From the NCBI GenBank assembly GCA_047920935.1, contig JBLRXD010000042.1, positions 1 through 21,181 of the forward strand: a stretch of DNA of 21,181 nucleotides, read 5' to 3'. The notes under the pieces are model-generated. The model was not told where the DNA came from. It did no database searches and was given only the letters and a program-made list of their open reading frames with translations. This document shows, one piece after another, positions 14,903-21,181 of this stretch. Position 1 is the first letter of the stretch. Each line of letters starts with the position of its first letter. The translations under genes and the position numbers were made by a program. This DNA comes from UBA7803 sp047920935 (lineage in GTDB: Bacteria > Pseudomonadota > Gammaproteobacteria > Pseudomonadales > Azotimanducaceae).

Positions 14903-16138
14903 TCAGACGTAGTAATCGAGATCTTCCTGAGCCTTCAGCAGGTCACGCAGCGTGTGCGGATCCTCGCCCTGGAAGTACACCAACCCCCAGTGGGTGCCGA
15001 ACGCCGTGCGTTTGGTGACCTTCTGCTCCATGGGTTGCGCCAGTTCGTGGAACTCGAAGTAGGGATGGTTCTCGGTCTCCCCTGGAATGGATAGTTCGGT
15101 GACCACCCGGCGACGGGGATAGACGCCGAACACCCCGGCGTGACCGTCGGCATCCACTATCTCTTTGGGGAAAAACGCCTCGATCTCCTCCTCGGTGGTT
15201 TTCGGGTCGAAGGCCAGCACCAGGCCCTGATACCCATTGAAGCCGTACACCCGCTCCAGCAGCTCGAACACGTTGAAGCCCGGCGGCCGGTAGGCGACTT
15301 CGCCGAAGTACATCTGGTTGTCGTTGGTGACGAAGTACTCCGGGTGGATGAAGCCGAACTCGATCTCGAAGGTGTCGATGAGCTTTTCGATCTCGCGGGT
15401 GATCTGCGGGCGGTACTTCTCCAACTCCGGCGTGGCCGGCACGAACACCGAGTAGCCGAGCGTGACGTACTCGGAGATGTTGAGAAACCGAATCTTGCCC
15501 TTGTGCACCCAGGCCTCCACGGCGAACTCCCACCCATCCAGATGGCTCTCGAGCAGGGCCGGAAACTCGTCGTCGGAGATGTTGGCCACATCGTCCACCG
15601 TGCGGATCACCCGGTGCCCCAGACAGCCGGCCTTGTCGAAGGCTTTCATATGGATCGGGTCGTTCGGGTCTCCTTCGAGCTTCAGCAGCGACTGGTTGAC
15701 CCGCTTGAGGAAGCGTTCGACGTCGCCCTTGTCGTGCGCTTCTTCGAAAATCCCCACGCGGATGCCCCCCAGCTGAGCGCGCCGCTTCATCAGCGACTTG
15801 TCGCGAAACAGCAGGGCCTGGCCGTAGAGTCGGGGATTGCCGATCAGCACCGAGTTGATGGCGCCGGCCCATTCCACGGTTTCTTCGAACAACGGGATCG
15901 CCACATCGACGCCCATCTCCTTCAACTGCTCGGCGATCTCCAGGGAGCGGTCGTTGAGGCGTTCGAAGTTCCATGGCAGGAAGGGAATGCCGTGCTCCTT
16001 GGCGTAGGCTTCGGCCCATTCCGGGGCCACCACCACGTAGCGGCGATCGAAGCGGTCGATGGCGTCGATGGCGCCCAAATGCCAGCCGAGGATGGCCACG
16101 TAGCCCTTGTCAGGGTTCTTTTTGCTGGGTTCTGTCAT
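14903..16138 (-). CDS. ATP-grasp superfamily ligase, unknown substrate
   Basis: The 411-residue protein has an N-terminal pre-ATP-grasp domain (12-105, opening with VAILGWHLGAIDAI) and then an ATP-grasp fold. Features are DKSLMKRRAQLGGI (113-126) at the fold entrance, Lys165 followed by DKAGCLG (168-174) as nucleotide-binding lysine and loop, WEFAVEAWV (203-211), FGFIHPEYFV (261-270), and the metal-binding FGEVAYRPPG (278-287, Glu280 with Arg284). A 100-residue C-terminal domain follows. Such enzymes join a carboxylate to an amine or thiol through an acyl-phosphate. Substrate is not predictable from sequence. It is cytosolic and acidic, divergent from the two-gene unit at 16260-18263, and convergent with xrtD. 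I cannot say whether it belongs functionally to the EPS locus or to the neighbouring unit. Start ATG 16138 has AGGATA about a dozen bases upstream. Confidence 0.85.
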   Translation of the reverse strand: MTEPSKKNPDKGYVAILGWHLGAIDAIDRFDRRYVVVAPEWAEAYAKEHGIPFLPWNFERLNDRSLEIAEQLKEMGVDVAIPLFEETVEWAGAINSVLIGNPRLYGQALLFRDKSLMKRRAQLGGIRVGIFEEAHDKGDVERFLKRVNQSLLKLEGDPNDPIHMKAFDKAGCLGHRVIRTVDDVANISDDEFPALLESHLDGWEFAVEAWVHKGKIRFLNISEYVTLGYSVFVPATPELEKYRPQITREIEKLIDTFEIEFGFIHPEYFVTNDNQMYFGEVAYRPPGFNVFELLERVYGFNGYQGLVLAFDPKTTEEEIEAFFPKEIVDADGHAGVFGVYPRRRVVTELSIPGETENHPYFEFHELAQPMEQKVTKRTAFGTHWGLVYFQGEDPHTLRDLLKAQEDLDYYV

Positions 16139-16259
16139 ATAAGTTGCTTATCCTGTTGGTCAGATTTGTTTAGAACTCTACAGGATTGCCCCCCAGGCAA
16201 CAAATCGGGGGGGCGGCTGGGTTATACTCGGCGCCCGCAGTGAAACCCCGGAGGATCGG
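16139..16259. promoter_or_regulatory. Divergent control region with nested inverted repeats and a -10-like box
   Basis: Three inverted repeats lie in 76 bp: ATAAG-TTG-CTTAT (16139-16151, touching the ATP-grasp start), TTGCC-CCCCA-GGCAA (16186-16200) and GCCCCCC (16188-16194) with GGGGGGC (16208-16214). The last two share bases, so the two hairpins exclude each other. TATACT (16223-16228) is a good -10 candidate for the plus-strand unit, without an evident -35. A strong Shine-Dalgarno GGAGGA follows at 16250-16255. Confidence 0.4.
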
Positions 16260-16580
16260 ATCTCTAGCTCCGACGCTCAGTCACAACAGTCGTCCTCTTC
16301 GACGCTGCCCGAGTCGCATCGACAGTCATTCGGGCGTGCCGTCGCCAAACTGGCGCAGGCGCGGCCCTTTGCCAAAGCCCGCTATCGCGAGCCCTTGCTG
16401 GACGTATGCCGCCGCCTGCTGCGCGAGCCCGGCGGGCGCCCGTTCATCTACGAACATGTGGGCGATCTCGAGGCGGCGGGGCTGTTTGCGGGGACCGACT
16501 GGGAGGATCCAGCGGTGCTCTCGCCGAGCCTGGTCGGCAACACCCTCGCTGCGGCGGATGTGCGCACGGCGGTGCTGTAG
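16260..16580 (+). CDS. Hypothetical protein, 106 codons, probable non-canonical (ATC) start
   Basis: The frame ending at TAG 16578-16580 has no ATG, GTG or TTG from the upstream stop (16140) until TTG 16395. A strong Shine-Dalgarno, GGAGGA (16250-16255), stands four bases before an in-frame ATC at 16260, which makes this the most likely initiation codon. The product would have a Ser/Gln-rich N-terminus (residues 2-23). A compact basic-to-acidic region follows with FGRAVAKLAQARPFAKARYREP, LLDVCRRLLREPGG and LVGNTLAAADVRTAVL. The frame looks coding to its end and the next gene's ATG follows directly at 16581, so translation is probably coupled. I recognise no family. TTG 16395 (61 residues, no ribosome site) is the conservative alternative. 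It could act with the 560-aa product as a partner or specificity subunit, but nothing in the sequence proves it. Confidence 0.5.
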   Translation: MSSSDAQSQQSSSSTLPESHRQSFGRAVAKLAQARPFAKARYREPLLDVCRRLLREPGGRPFIYEHVGDLEAAGLFAGTDWEDPAVLSPSLVGNTLAAADVRTAVL

Positions 16581-18263
16581 ATGGTGAGTCAGATCCGTCT
16601 GCTGGCGGTGGCCAACGGCGACCTCTACCACTCGGGCATCGTCCCTGACCAGGCGCGCCACTTCCTGACCCAGGTTCTGGCGCTGAATCTCAACCGATTC
16701 CTAACCAGTTCAGGCGAGGCGGAGCGGGTGCGGCAGGATGGGCTGGGGCCCGCGGTCGATGAGCAGTTCGCCTATCTGAAGGACATGGTCGGGCTCGACG
16801 ACATCCTCGGCAAGCTGATCGAGGAGATCTGGCGGATTCTCGACCAGCGGCCGATTCAGGTGGATCCGGTCAAGGCCATGATCGGCCAGATCGCGGTGGC
16901 GATGGCCGACGCCGGCGGCGAGGTCAGCGAACGGGCGCTGGGCGCAGACCGGCTGATCAGTGCGGCTTTCGGCCCCACCACCGGTTGTCGGGAAGACCCG
17001 GGGGTGGCCGCCTACCAGCAGCGGCTCGATGCGATGGATGGCGGCCGCCTGCAAAGCGAAGCCAGCGGCTTTGCGCGCGCCATGCACGACACCGGCCTGG
17101 TGTCTGCCTATCAGGCGGTGTTTCTGCGCTGGCTGGTGGAGCATGACGAGACGCAACTGCTGCCCACGGCGCTCGGCCTGTCCTCCACCGGCATCGACTG
17201 CCTGCGCTGCTACCAGGATCTGATTCACCATCTCATCCTCGACGCGGTGACAGCGGACACCACCCAGACCGTTTACGGGCTGGCCATGATGTTGGAGCGC
17301 GGCGTGCTCTACATACCGCCGGTGGCGCCGGCGCTGTGGCGGCAGACCACCATCCGCCTGGCCGGCGCAACGGAAGTCCGCCTGGAGGCCGCGTTCGGCA
17401 CCGCGGTGGAGCCGCGGGTGCTGCTGCTGGCGGGTGTCATCAGCGTGTTGGGGCTGCCGCTCGGTCTCGGCCAGGGCAACAACCCCACCTGCCAATCGGC
17501 CCGGGCCATGTCCATGTGGGCGTACAACGATCCCGATTATCTGCTGTACCTGGTGGCCAACGCCGCCGCTTTCGACGATCTGGTGCTCGACTTCGAAGGC
17601 CAGCCGATTTCCGGGGCCGTGGCCCGAGCGGCCCAACCGCCGACGCTTCTCAGGGACGTGGATCCGGTATCGGTGGTGCTGGTGCCGCTGCTCAACGGCG
17701 TCTACGAAGAGATGGGCCGGCGCTGCGCCGGGCGCGGAGAGGATCCCCACCGTTGGATCAATCCGGAATTCCACGGCTGGTGGGTTGGCGGCGAGTTCAA
17801 CATCGCGGTGTCGGTGGCAGACGGTGCGCTGGTGGACTACCGGGGCTTTCTGTACCGATTCTGGGCCGCCTACCACCCGCTGTACAACGGCAACCAGCCG
17901 GTGATCCATCCCCAGCCGGCGGGCATTGCGGTCACCGACAGCGCCGCGCGGTTCGTGGGGTGGCACGCCATCACCATCCTCCGGGTCAGCCTCGATCAAT
18001 CCCAGGTGATGCGGGTGTACTTCTTCAACCCCAACAACGACAGCGGCCAGAACTGGGGCAACGAGGTCGAGGTCTCCACCCACGGCCACGGCGAGCGCAA
18101 CGGCGAATCATCGCTGCCGTTCGCGGATTTCGCCTCGCGGCTGTACATCTTCCATTCCGACCCGCTGCAGCGCGTGGGCATCGCCCACGTTCCCGACGAA
18201 GAACTCAACGCGGCCATCGACATGGCGCGGGCAAGCTGGGGGGCGGGCAGGGAAGAACGCTGA
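16581..18263 (+). CDS. Unrecognised 560-aa protein with papain-like cysteine peptidase motifs
   Basis: The N-terminal half (1-260) is predicted helical and has no motif I recognise. The C-terminal half resembles a papain-like fold. Gln298 and Cys304 in GQGNNPTCQSARAMSMW have the six-residue spacing of papain's oxyanion Gln and nucleophilic Cys. GWHAITILRV places His462 ahead of a beta strand. FFNPNNDSGQNWG (481-493) supplies Asn483/485 and an NWG echo of papain's NSWG. This predicts a thiol peptidase, amidase or transglutaminase; it is motif reading, not a database match. No signal peptide or membrane helix is clear, although the segment 278-297 (VEPRVLLLAGVISVLGLPLG) is hydrophobic. The start abuts the previous stop, and GGCGGTG upstream gives a modest ribosome site. 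A divergent ATP-grasp ligase nearby makes a ligase/peptidase pair plausible. Confidence 0.6.
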   Translation: MVSQIRLLAVANGDLYHSGIVPDQARHFLTQVLALNLNRFLTSSGEAERVRQDGLGPAVDEQFAYLKDMVGLDDILGKLIEEIWRILDQRPIQVDPVKAMIGQIAVAMADAGGEVSERALGADRLISAAFGPTTGCREDPGVAAYQQRLDAMDGGRLQSEASGFARAMHDTGLVSAYQAVFLRWLVEHDETQLLPTALGLSSTGIDCLRCYQDLIHHLILDAVTADTTQTVYGLAMMLERGVLYIPPVAPALWRQTTIRLAGATEVRLEAAFGTAVEPRVLLLAGVISVLGLPLGLGQGNNPTCQSARAMSMWAYNDPDYLLYLVANAAAFDDLVLDFEGQPISGAVARAAQPPTLLRDVDPVSVVLVPLLNGVYEEMGRRCAGRGEDPHRWINPEFHGWWVGGEFNIAVSVADGALVDYRGFLYRFWAAYHPLYNGNQPVIHPQPAGIAVTDSAARFVGWHAITILRVSLDQSQVMRVYFFNPNNDSGQNWGNEVEVSTHGHGERNGESSLPFADFASRLYIFHSDPLQRVGIAHVPDEELNAAIDMARASWGAGREER

Positions 18264-18294
18264 AGCGCAGCGGCGCCCGGCGCCCGCCCGTGGG

Positions 18295-20061
18295 TCAGTC
18301 GAGCAGCGTCACCGGCCACATGCCGCGCAGCGAGTTCACCAGGTACACGCCCCGGGCGGCGGCGAGATCCTGGGGGTAAAGCACCTGCTCGGTCAGCCTG
18401 TTCGAATTCAGCAGATGCTGACGGTAAAGCCCGGGCAGCAGGCCGCTGCAGAGCGGCGGCGTGACCAGCACGCCGCCCAGGTCTACCACCACGTTGGCGA
18501 TGGTGGATTCCGTCACTTCCCCCCGCTCGTTGCGCAGCAGCACGTCTTGCGAACCCGGCGAGCAGGCCGCGGCCTCGCGCCGGGCCTGCTCGTACAGCGC
18601 CCGCCGGGTGGTCTTATGCGCCACGAAGGGGTTGTTCAGTACCGGCGATGGGGACCGCGCCAGGGCGACCAGAGCAGGCCGCGCCTGCAGGTCGAGGGGG
18701 TCGGTGCTGGAACTCACCGCGCCATCGGCGCCCACCAGCAGGCGCACCCGCTGCGGCCCGCCGCCGAGGTTGCGGGCCAGTAGAGCCAGGTGGTCGCGCA
18801 CCGCGGCGATGGGCAGCGGGCGCTGGAACTGGTCCGCCGCGCGCTGCAGTCGCTGGAGATGTTCGGACAGCAGCAGATAGCCGCTGCCTGGCTCCCACAG
18901 CAGGGTTTCCAGCAGCGCGAAATCGTCGCCCTGCGGCGCCGGGAGCGGCGCGAGGATGCGGCTCTTGGTTCGGGTCTCCTGATACTCGTCGTCGGCCTCC
19001 GAATCCCACAAGATGCCGCCGCCCACGCCGTACTCGGCGCGGCCGAGTTGCTTGTCCACCCAGGCTGTGCGAATCGCCACGTTGAACTGGGCGTCGCCGC
19101 CGGGCTCGATGACGCCCACCGCGCCGGTATAGATCTCCCGGGGGTGCTGCTCCAACTCGCGGATGATCTCCATGGTGCGCCGCTTCGGCGCCCCGGTGAT
19201 GGAAGCGGCGGGAAACAGGGCGCGGAAAATGTCTGCCAGAGATGCGTCGCTGTCCGCCGTCACCGTGCTGGTCAGCTGCCACAGGGTCGGGTAGGGCTCC
19301 AGCTGGAACAGGCGTTCGGTGCGCACGCTGCCGATGTCGGCCAGGCGCCCCAGGTCGTTGCGCACCATGTCGGTGATCATCAGGTTCTCGGCGCGGTTTT
19401 TCAGCGACTCGGTCAGCCAGCGAGCGTGGCCGGCATCTTCGGTAGGCGAGGCGCCGCGCGGCGCGGTGCCTTTCATGGGGCGCGACACCAGCCGCCGCCC
19501 GCGGCGCGAGAAGAACAGCTCGTGGGAAGCGCAGCACAGTGCCCAGCTGGAGGTTTCCAGGAACGCGCCGTAGCCGCCGGGTTGGCGGCCGACCATGGCC
19601 TGAAACAGCTGGCTTGCCGCGTCGGCCCCGCCGTGCAGCGGCGCCCGCAGCCGATAGCTGAGGTTCACCTGATAGCTGTCGCCGGCGCCGATGTAACGGC
19701 GGATGGCGGCCACCTGGCCACGGTAGGCCGCGCCATCCACGGTAGGGCGCCAGTCGGGCGCCGTCATGGGCGCCGCGGCAGGGGCCGGAGCCGGCACCGT
19801 GCGTGCCTCGGCGAACAATGCGAACCATACCGGCGGCAGGCGCCCCGGCGGGTGCGTCACGTGCTTGGGCTCGAAGCCGGGCGCTGCCTCGTAGGTGACG
19901 AAGCCCACCGCGTGCAGGCCGCGCTGGCGCGCCGCCTGTTCGGCCGCGGCGATCACCTCCGCCGCTTGCTGCGGTGCCGCTGTCGTCAGCACGCCCACGG
20001 GACGGGTGAATTCCAGCCAGCGCCCGGTATCGGCGTGGCGGATCAGGGCGCTGGCTCTCAC
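18295..20061 (-). CDS. pabB: Aminodeoxychorismate synthase component I fused to aminodeoxychorismate lyase (PabB-PabC)
   Basis: A 588-residue bifunctional enzyme for p-aminobenzoate, a folate precursor. The PabB part (about 1-375) has the chorismate-binding motifs RPMKGTAPRG (Lys197, the active-site lysine position), ITDMVRNDLGRLADIG, PAASITGAPKRRTMEII, IYTGAVG and EYGVGGGILWDSEADDEYQET. The PabC part (about 380-588) is a class IV PLP lyase, with AHKTTRR (Lys483, PLP lysine), RNERGEVTESTIANV and LCSGLLPGLYR. The fused arrangement is common in bacteria. The glutamine amidotransferase PabA is not in the window. I chose GTG 20061, 17 bp after the rhodanese stop. The frame is open to 20163, but that part overlaps the rhodanese gene and is low quality. 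It appears co-transcribed with the rhodanese gene and converges on the 560-aa gene. It has no evident link to the EPS locus. Confidence 0.93.
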   Translation of the reverse strand: MRASALIRHADTGRWLEFTRPVGVLTTAAPQQAAEVIAAAEQAARQRGLHAVGFVTYEAAPGFEPKHVTHPPGRLPPVWFALFAEARTVPAPAPAAAPMTAPDWRPTVDGAAYRGQVAAIRRYIGAGDSYQVNLSYRLRAPLHGGADAASQLFQAMVGRQPGGYGAFLETSSWALCCASHELFFSRRGRRLVSRPMKGTAPRGASPTEDAGHARWLTESLKNRAENLMITDMVRNDLGRLADIGSVRTERLFQLEPYPTLWQLTSTVTADSDASLADIFRALFPAASITGAPKRRTMEIIRELEQHPREIYTGAVGVIEPGGDAQFNVAIRTAWVDKQLGRAEYGVGGGILWDSEADDEYQETRTKSRILAPLPAPQGDDFALLETLLWEPGSGYLLLSEHLQRLQRAADQFQRPLPIAAVRDHLALLARNLGGGPQRVRLLVGADGAVSSSTDPLDLQARPALVALARSPSPVLNNPFVAHKTTRRALYEQARREAAACSPGSQDVLLRNERGEVTESTIANVVVDLGGVLVTPPLCSGLLPGLYRQHLLNSNRLTEQVLYPQDLAAARGVYLVNSLRGMWPVTLLD

Positions 20062-20077
20062 TCGATCAGGCCCGTGT

Positions 20078-20503
20078 TCAGGTTGGATCGCGACGCACCC
20101 AGCGACTGGTGGCGCGCACGTCCTCAACCGGCAATCCGGCCCGCTCCCAGCCGGCAAAGCCATGCTCGACCTGGGCTACGTTGCTGAAGCCCATGTCGAT
20201 GAGCGCTTGTGCCGCCAGCACCGAACGTCCGCCGCCGGCGCAGAACAGCACGGTGCGACGGTCTTCGCGGAAGTGGTCGCGGTAGTAACGGCTCTGCGGG
20301 TCGGCCCAGAATTCCAGCATGCCCCGAGGCACGTGCACCGAGCCCGGGATGGTGCCCAGGTCGACCCGCTCCTGAAGCTCGCGAATGTCTACCAGCAGCA
20401 GGTCGGGATTGTTCTCCAGCTCCTCCGAGAGCTGCTCGATACTCAGGTTCTGCAGATGGAGTTTGGTCTGGTCGACGACCTGAAAGATGCTCTTGATCGG
20501 CAT
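20078..20503 (-). CDS. Single-domain rhodanese-like protein
   Basis: A 141-residue cytoplasmic rhodanese domain. Visible motifs are DLLLVDIRE (Asp39), the strand VLFC with catalytic Cys88 in the active-site loop CAGGGRSVLAA, and the C-terminal HGFAGWERAGLP. A six-residue loop CAGGGR is the sulfurtransferase type, so it should carry persulfide sulfur from thiosulfate or another donor. Its partner is unknown. Start ATG 20503 is supported by GGAAG six bases upstream; the frame is open to 20596, but that extension is Arg/Pro-rich and unlike the family. It precedes pabB by 17 bp and is divergent from the MFS gene, so it probably heads the rhodanese-pabB transcript. No signal peptide is visible. 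Confidence 0.9.
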   Translation of the reverse strand: MPIKSIFQVVDQTKLHLQNLSIEQLSEELENNPDLLLVDIRELQERVDLGTIPGSVHVPRGMLEFWADPQSRYYRDHFREDRRTVLFCAGGGRSVLAAQALIDMGFSNVAQVEHGFAGWERAGLPVEDVRATSRWVRRDPT

Positions 20504-20602
20504 TGGGGGCTTCCGCTGCGGGTGCGCGTGCAGGATTCCCCCGGCGCCCGCAGGTGTCAACTGCATCCTGCGCCGGACCACCTGAATGCGTTGCAACCCG
20601 GG

Positions 20603-20608
20603 TAGAAT
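20603..20608 (+). promoter_or_regulatory. Candidate -10 box for the MFS gene
   Basis: TAGAAT lies 20 bp ahead of the MFS start codon in the 125-bp divergent gap. No convincing -35 is present at the right spacing. The start is preceded by a strong GGAGGGGAG (20617-20625). Such closeness would give a short leader. Confidence 0.25.
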
Positions 20609-20628
20609 GCGCTCCCGGAGGGGAGACG

Positions 20629-21181
20629 ATGTCGGGCAGAGGTTATTACGGCTGGTGGATCGTTGCCGGGGTGTTCCTGGTGCTGACGATCTCGTCCGGT
20701 TTCGGGTTCTACAACCTGTCGGTGTACATCAACGTGCTCGCCGGAGCGCGGGGCTTTTCCGTGTCCGAGGTGTCGGTTGCGGTGAGCCTGTTCTTCGTAG
20801 TCGGCGGCGTTACCGGCATGATGGTGGCGCGCCTCATCGACCTCTACGACGTGCGTTGGGTGATGATCGGCGGCGCCGCCCTGGGCGGTGCGTCCCTCGG
20901 GTTCGTCGGTCACGCCACCGAGCTGTGGCAACTGTACGCGCTGTTCACCCTGTTCGGCATCGGCAACAGCGCTATTTCCATCGTCACCTCCACCACCCTG
21001 GTGACCCGCTGGTTCCCGGGGCCCAACCGCTCGGTGGCGCTGTCCATCGCGTCCACCGGCCTGTCCGCCGGCGGCATCGTGGTGACCCCGCTGTCGGCCC
21101 GGCTGCTCAACCAGTGGGGGCTCGAGGCCACGATTCCGTGGTTCGGGCTGCTGTTCTTCCTGCTGGTGCTGCCGGTTGCCC
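20629..21181 (+). CDS. MFS transporter, N-terminal part (runs off the window)
   Basis: ATG 20629 opens a frame of 184 codons with no stop before the window end. It follows a strong Shine-Dalgarno (GGAGGGGAG). The opening GYYGWWIVAGVFLVLTISSGFGFY is typical of monocarboxylate/oxalate-type MFS carriers. Five to six hydrophobic helices are visible (about 8-30, 46-66, 74-92, 100-122, 135-155, 165-184), with the loop ARLIDLYDVRWVMIGGA between helices 2 and 3 matching the MFS signature region, and TRWFPGPNRSVALSIASTG typical of the same group. It probably imports or exports an organic anion across the inner membrane; the substrate is not predictable. It is divergent from the rhodanese gene. Only the first half is present, so completeness cannot be judged. 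Confidence 0.85.
   Translation, partial: MSGRGYYGWWIVAGVFLVLTISSGFGFYNLSVYINVLAGARGFSVSEVSVAVSLFFVVGGVTGMMVARLIDLYDVRWVMIGGAALGGASLGFVGHATELWQLYALFTLFGIGNSAISIVTSTTLVTRWFPGPNRSVALSIASTGLSAGGIVVTPLSARLLNQWGLEATIPWFGLLFFLLVLPVA

Noticed and set aside
15140..16243. Long 367-codon plus-strand open frame opposite the ATP-grasp gene
   Set aside because: It is an antisense shadow. The minus-strand frame has clear ATP-grasp motifs and a start in a promoter-like gap, while the plus frame has none.
16186..16587. 133-codon plus-strand open frame over the small ATC-start gene
   Set aside because: Its translation is Arg/Cys/Pro-rich and low quality, it overruns the start of the 560-aa gene, and the alternative frame fits gene spacing better.
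18790..20187. Long 465-codon plus-strand open frame opposite pabB
   Set aside because: High GC keeps antisense frames open. The opposite strand encodes all PabB and PabC motifs.

Overview
The window reads as a chromosomal segment of a GC-rich Gammaproteobacterium. I would guess a Chromatiales-like or related environmental lineage, but the sequence does not fix the taxon. The evidence is an exosortase of the XrtD type in an exopolysaccharide locus, a PabB-PabC fusion, and GC-ending codon use in the right-hand genes.

Left and centre (1-14857) form an exopolysaccharide (EPS) locus. It opens with the 3' end of a probable family-2 glycosyltransferase (+ strand). A long minus-strand block follows, here in transcription order: rfbB/rmlB (dTDP-glucose 4,6-dehydratase), a DegT-type sugar aminotransferase, rfbA/rmlA (glucose-1-phosphate thymidylyltransferase), a Wzx-like flippase, a FemAB/GNAT-like acyltransferase, and two tandem, closely related, secreted PL6-type polysaccharide lyases. 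Divergent from rfbB is a tight plus-strand operon: heparinase II/III-family protein, GT4 glycosyltransferase and XrtD exosortase fused to EpsI. Together these suggest a surface polysaccharide containing a dTDP-4-amino-4,6-dideoxyhexose, possibly N-acylated, exported by a flippase and trimmed or turned over by lyases. rmlC, rmlD and a Wzy polymerase are not in the window. A 48-bp element (39/48 identical, no gaps) occurs in two intergenic gaps of the minus block in the same orientation. It is the clearest unexplained regulatory signal here.

The region 14903-18263 is a small divergent module of unfamiliar proteins. An ATP-grasp ligase lies on the minus strand. Opposite it is a two-gene plus-strand unit: a 106-codon reading frame that seems to start at a non-canonical ATC behind a strong Shine-Dalgarno, then a 560-aa protein. 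The 560-aa protein has papain-like spacing of Gln298-Cys304, a later His462 and an Asn-rich/NWG motif. This pair (ATP-dependent ligase plus possible cysteine peptidase or transglutaminase) is the best candidate for an undescribed system.

The right end (18295-21181) looks like housekeeping: a PabB-PabC fusion for p-aminobenzoate synthesis, a single-domain rhodanese upstream of it, and the 5' part of a divergent MFS transporter cut by the window edge. No rRNA, tRNA, CRISPR array, insertion sequence or phage gene was seen.
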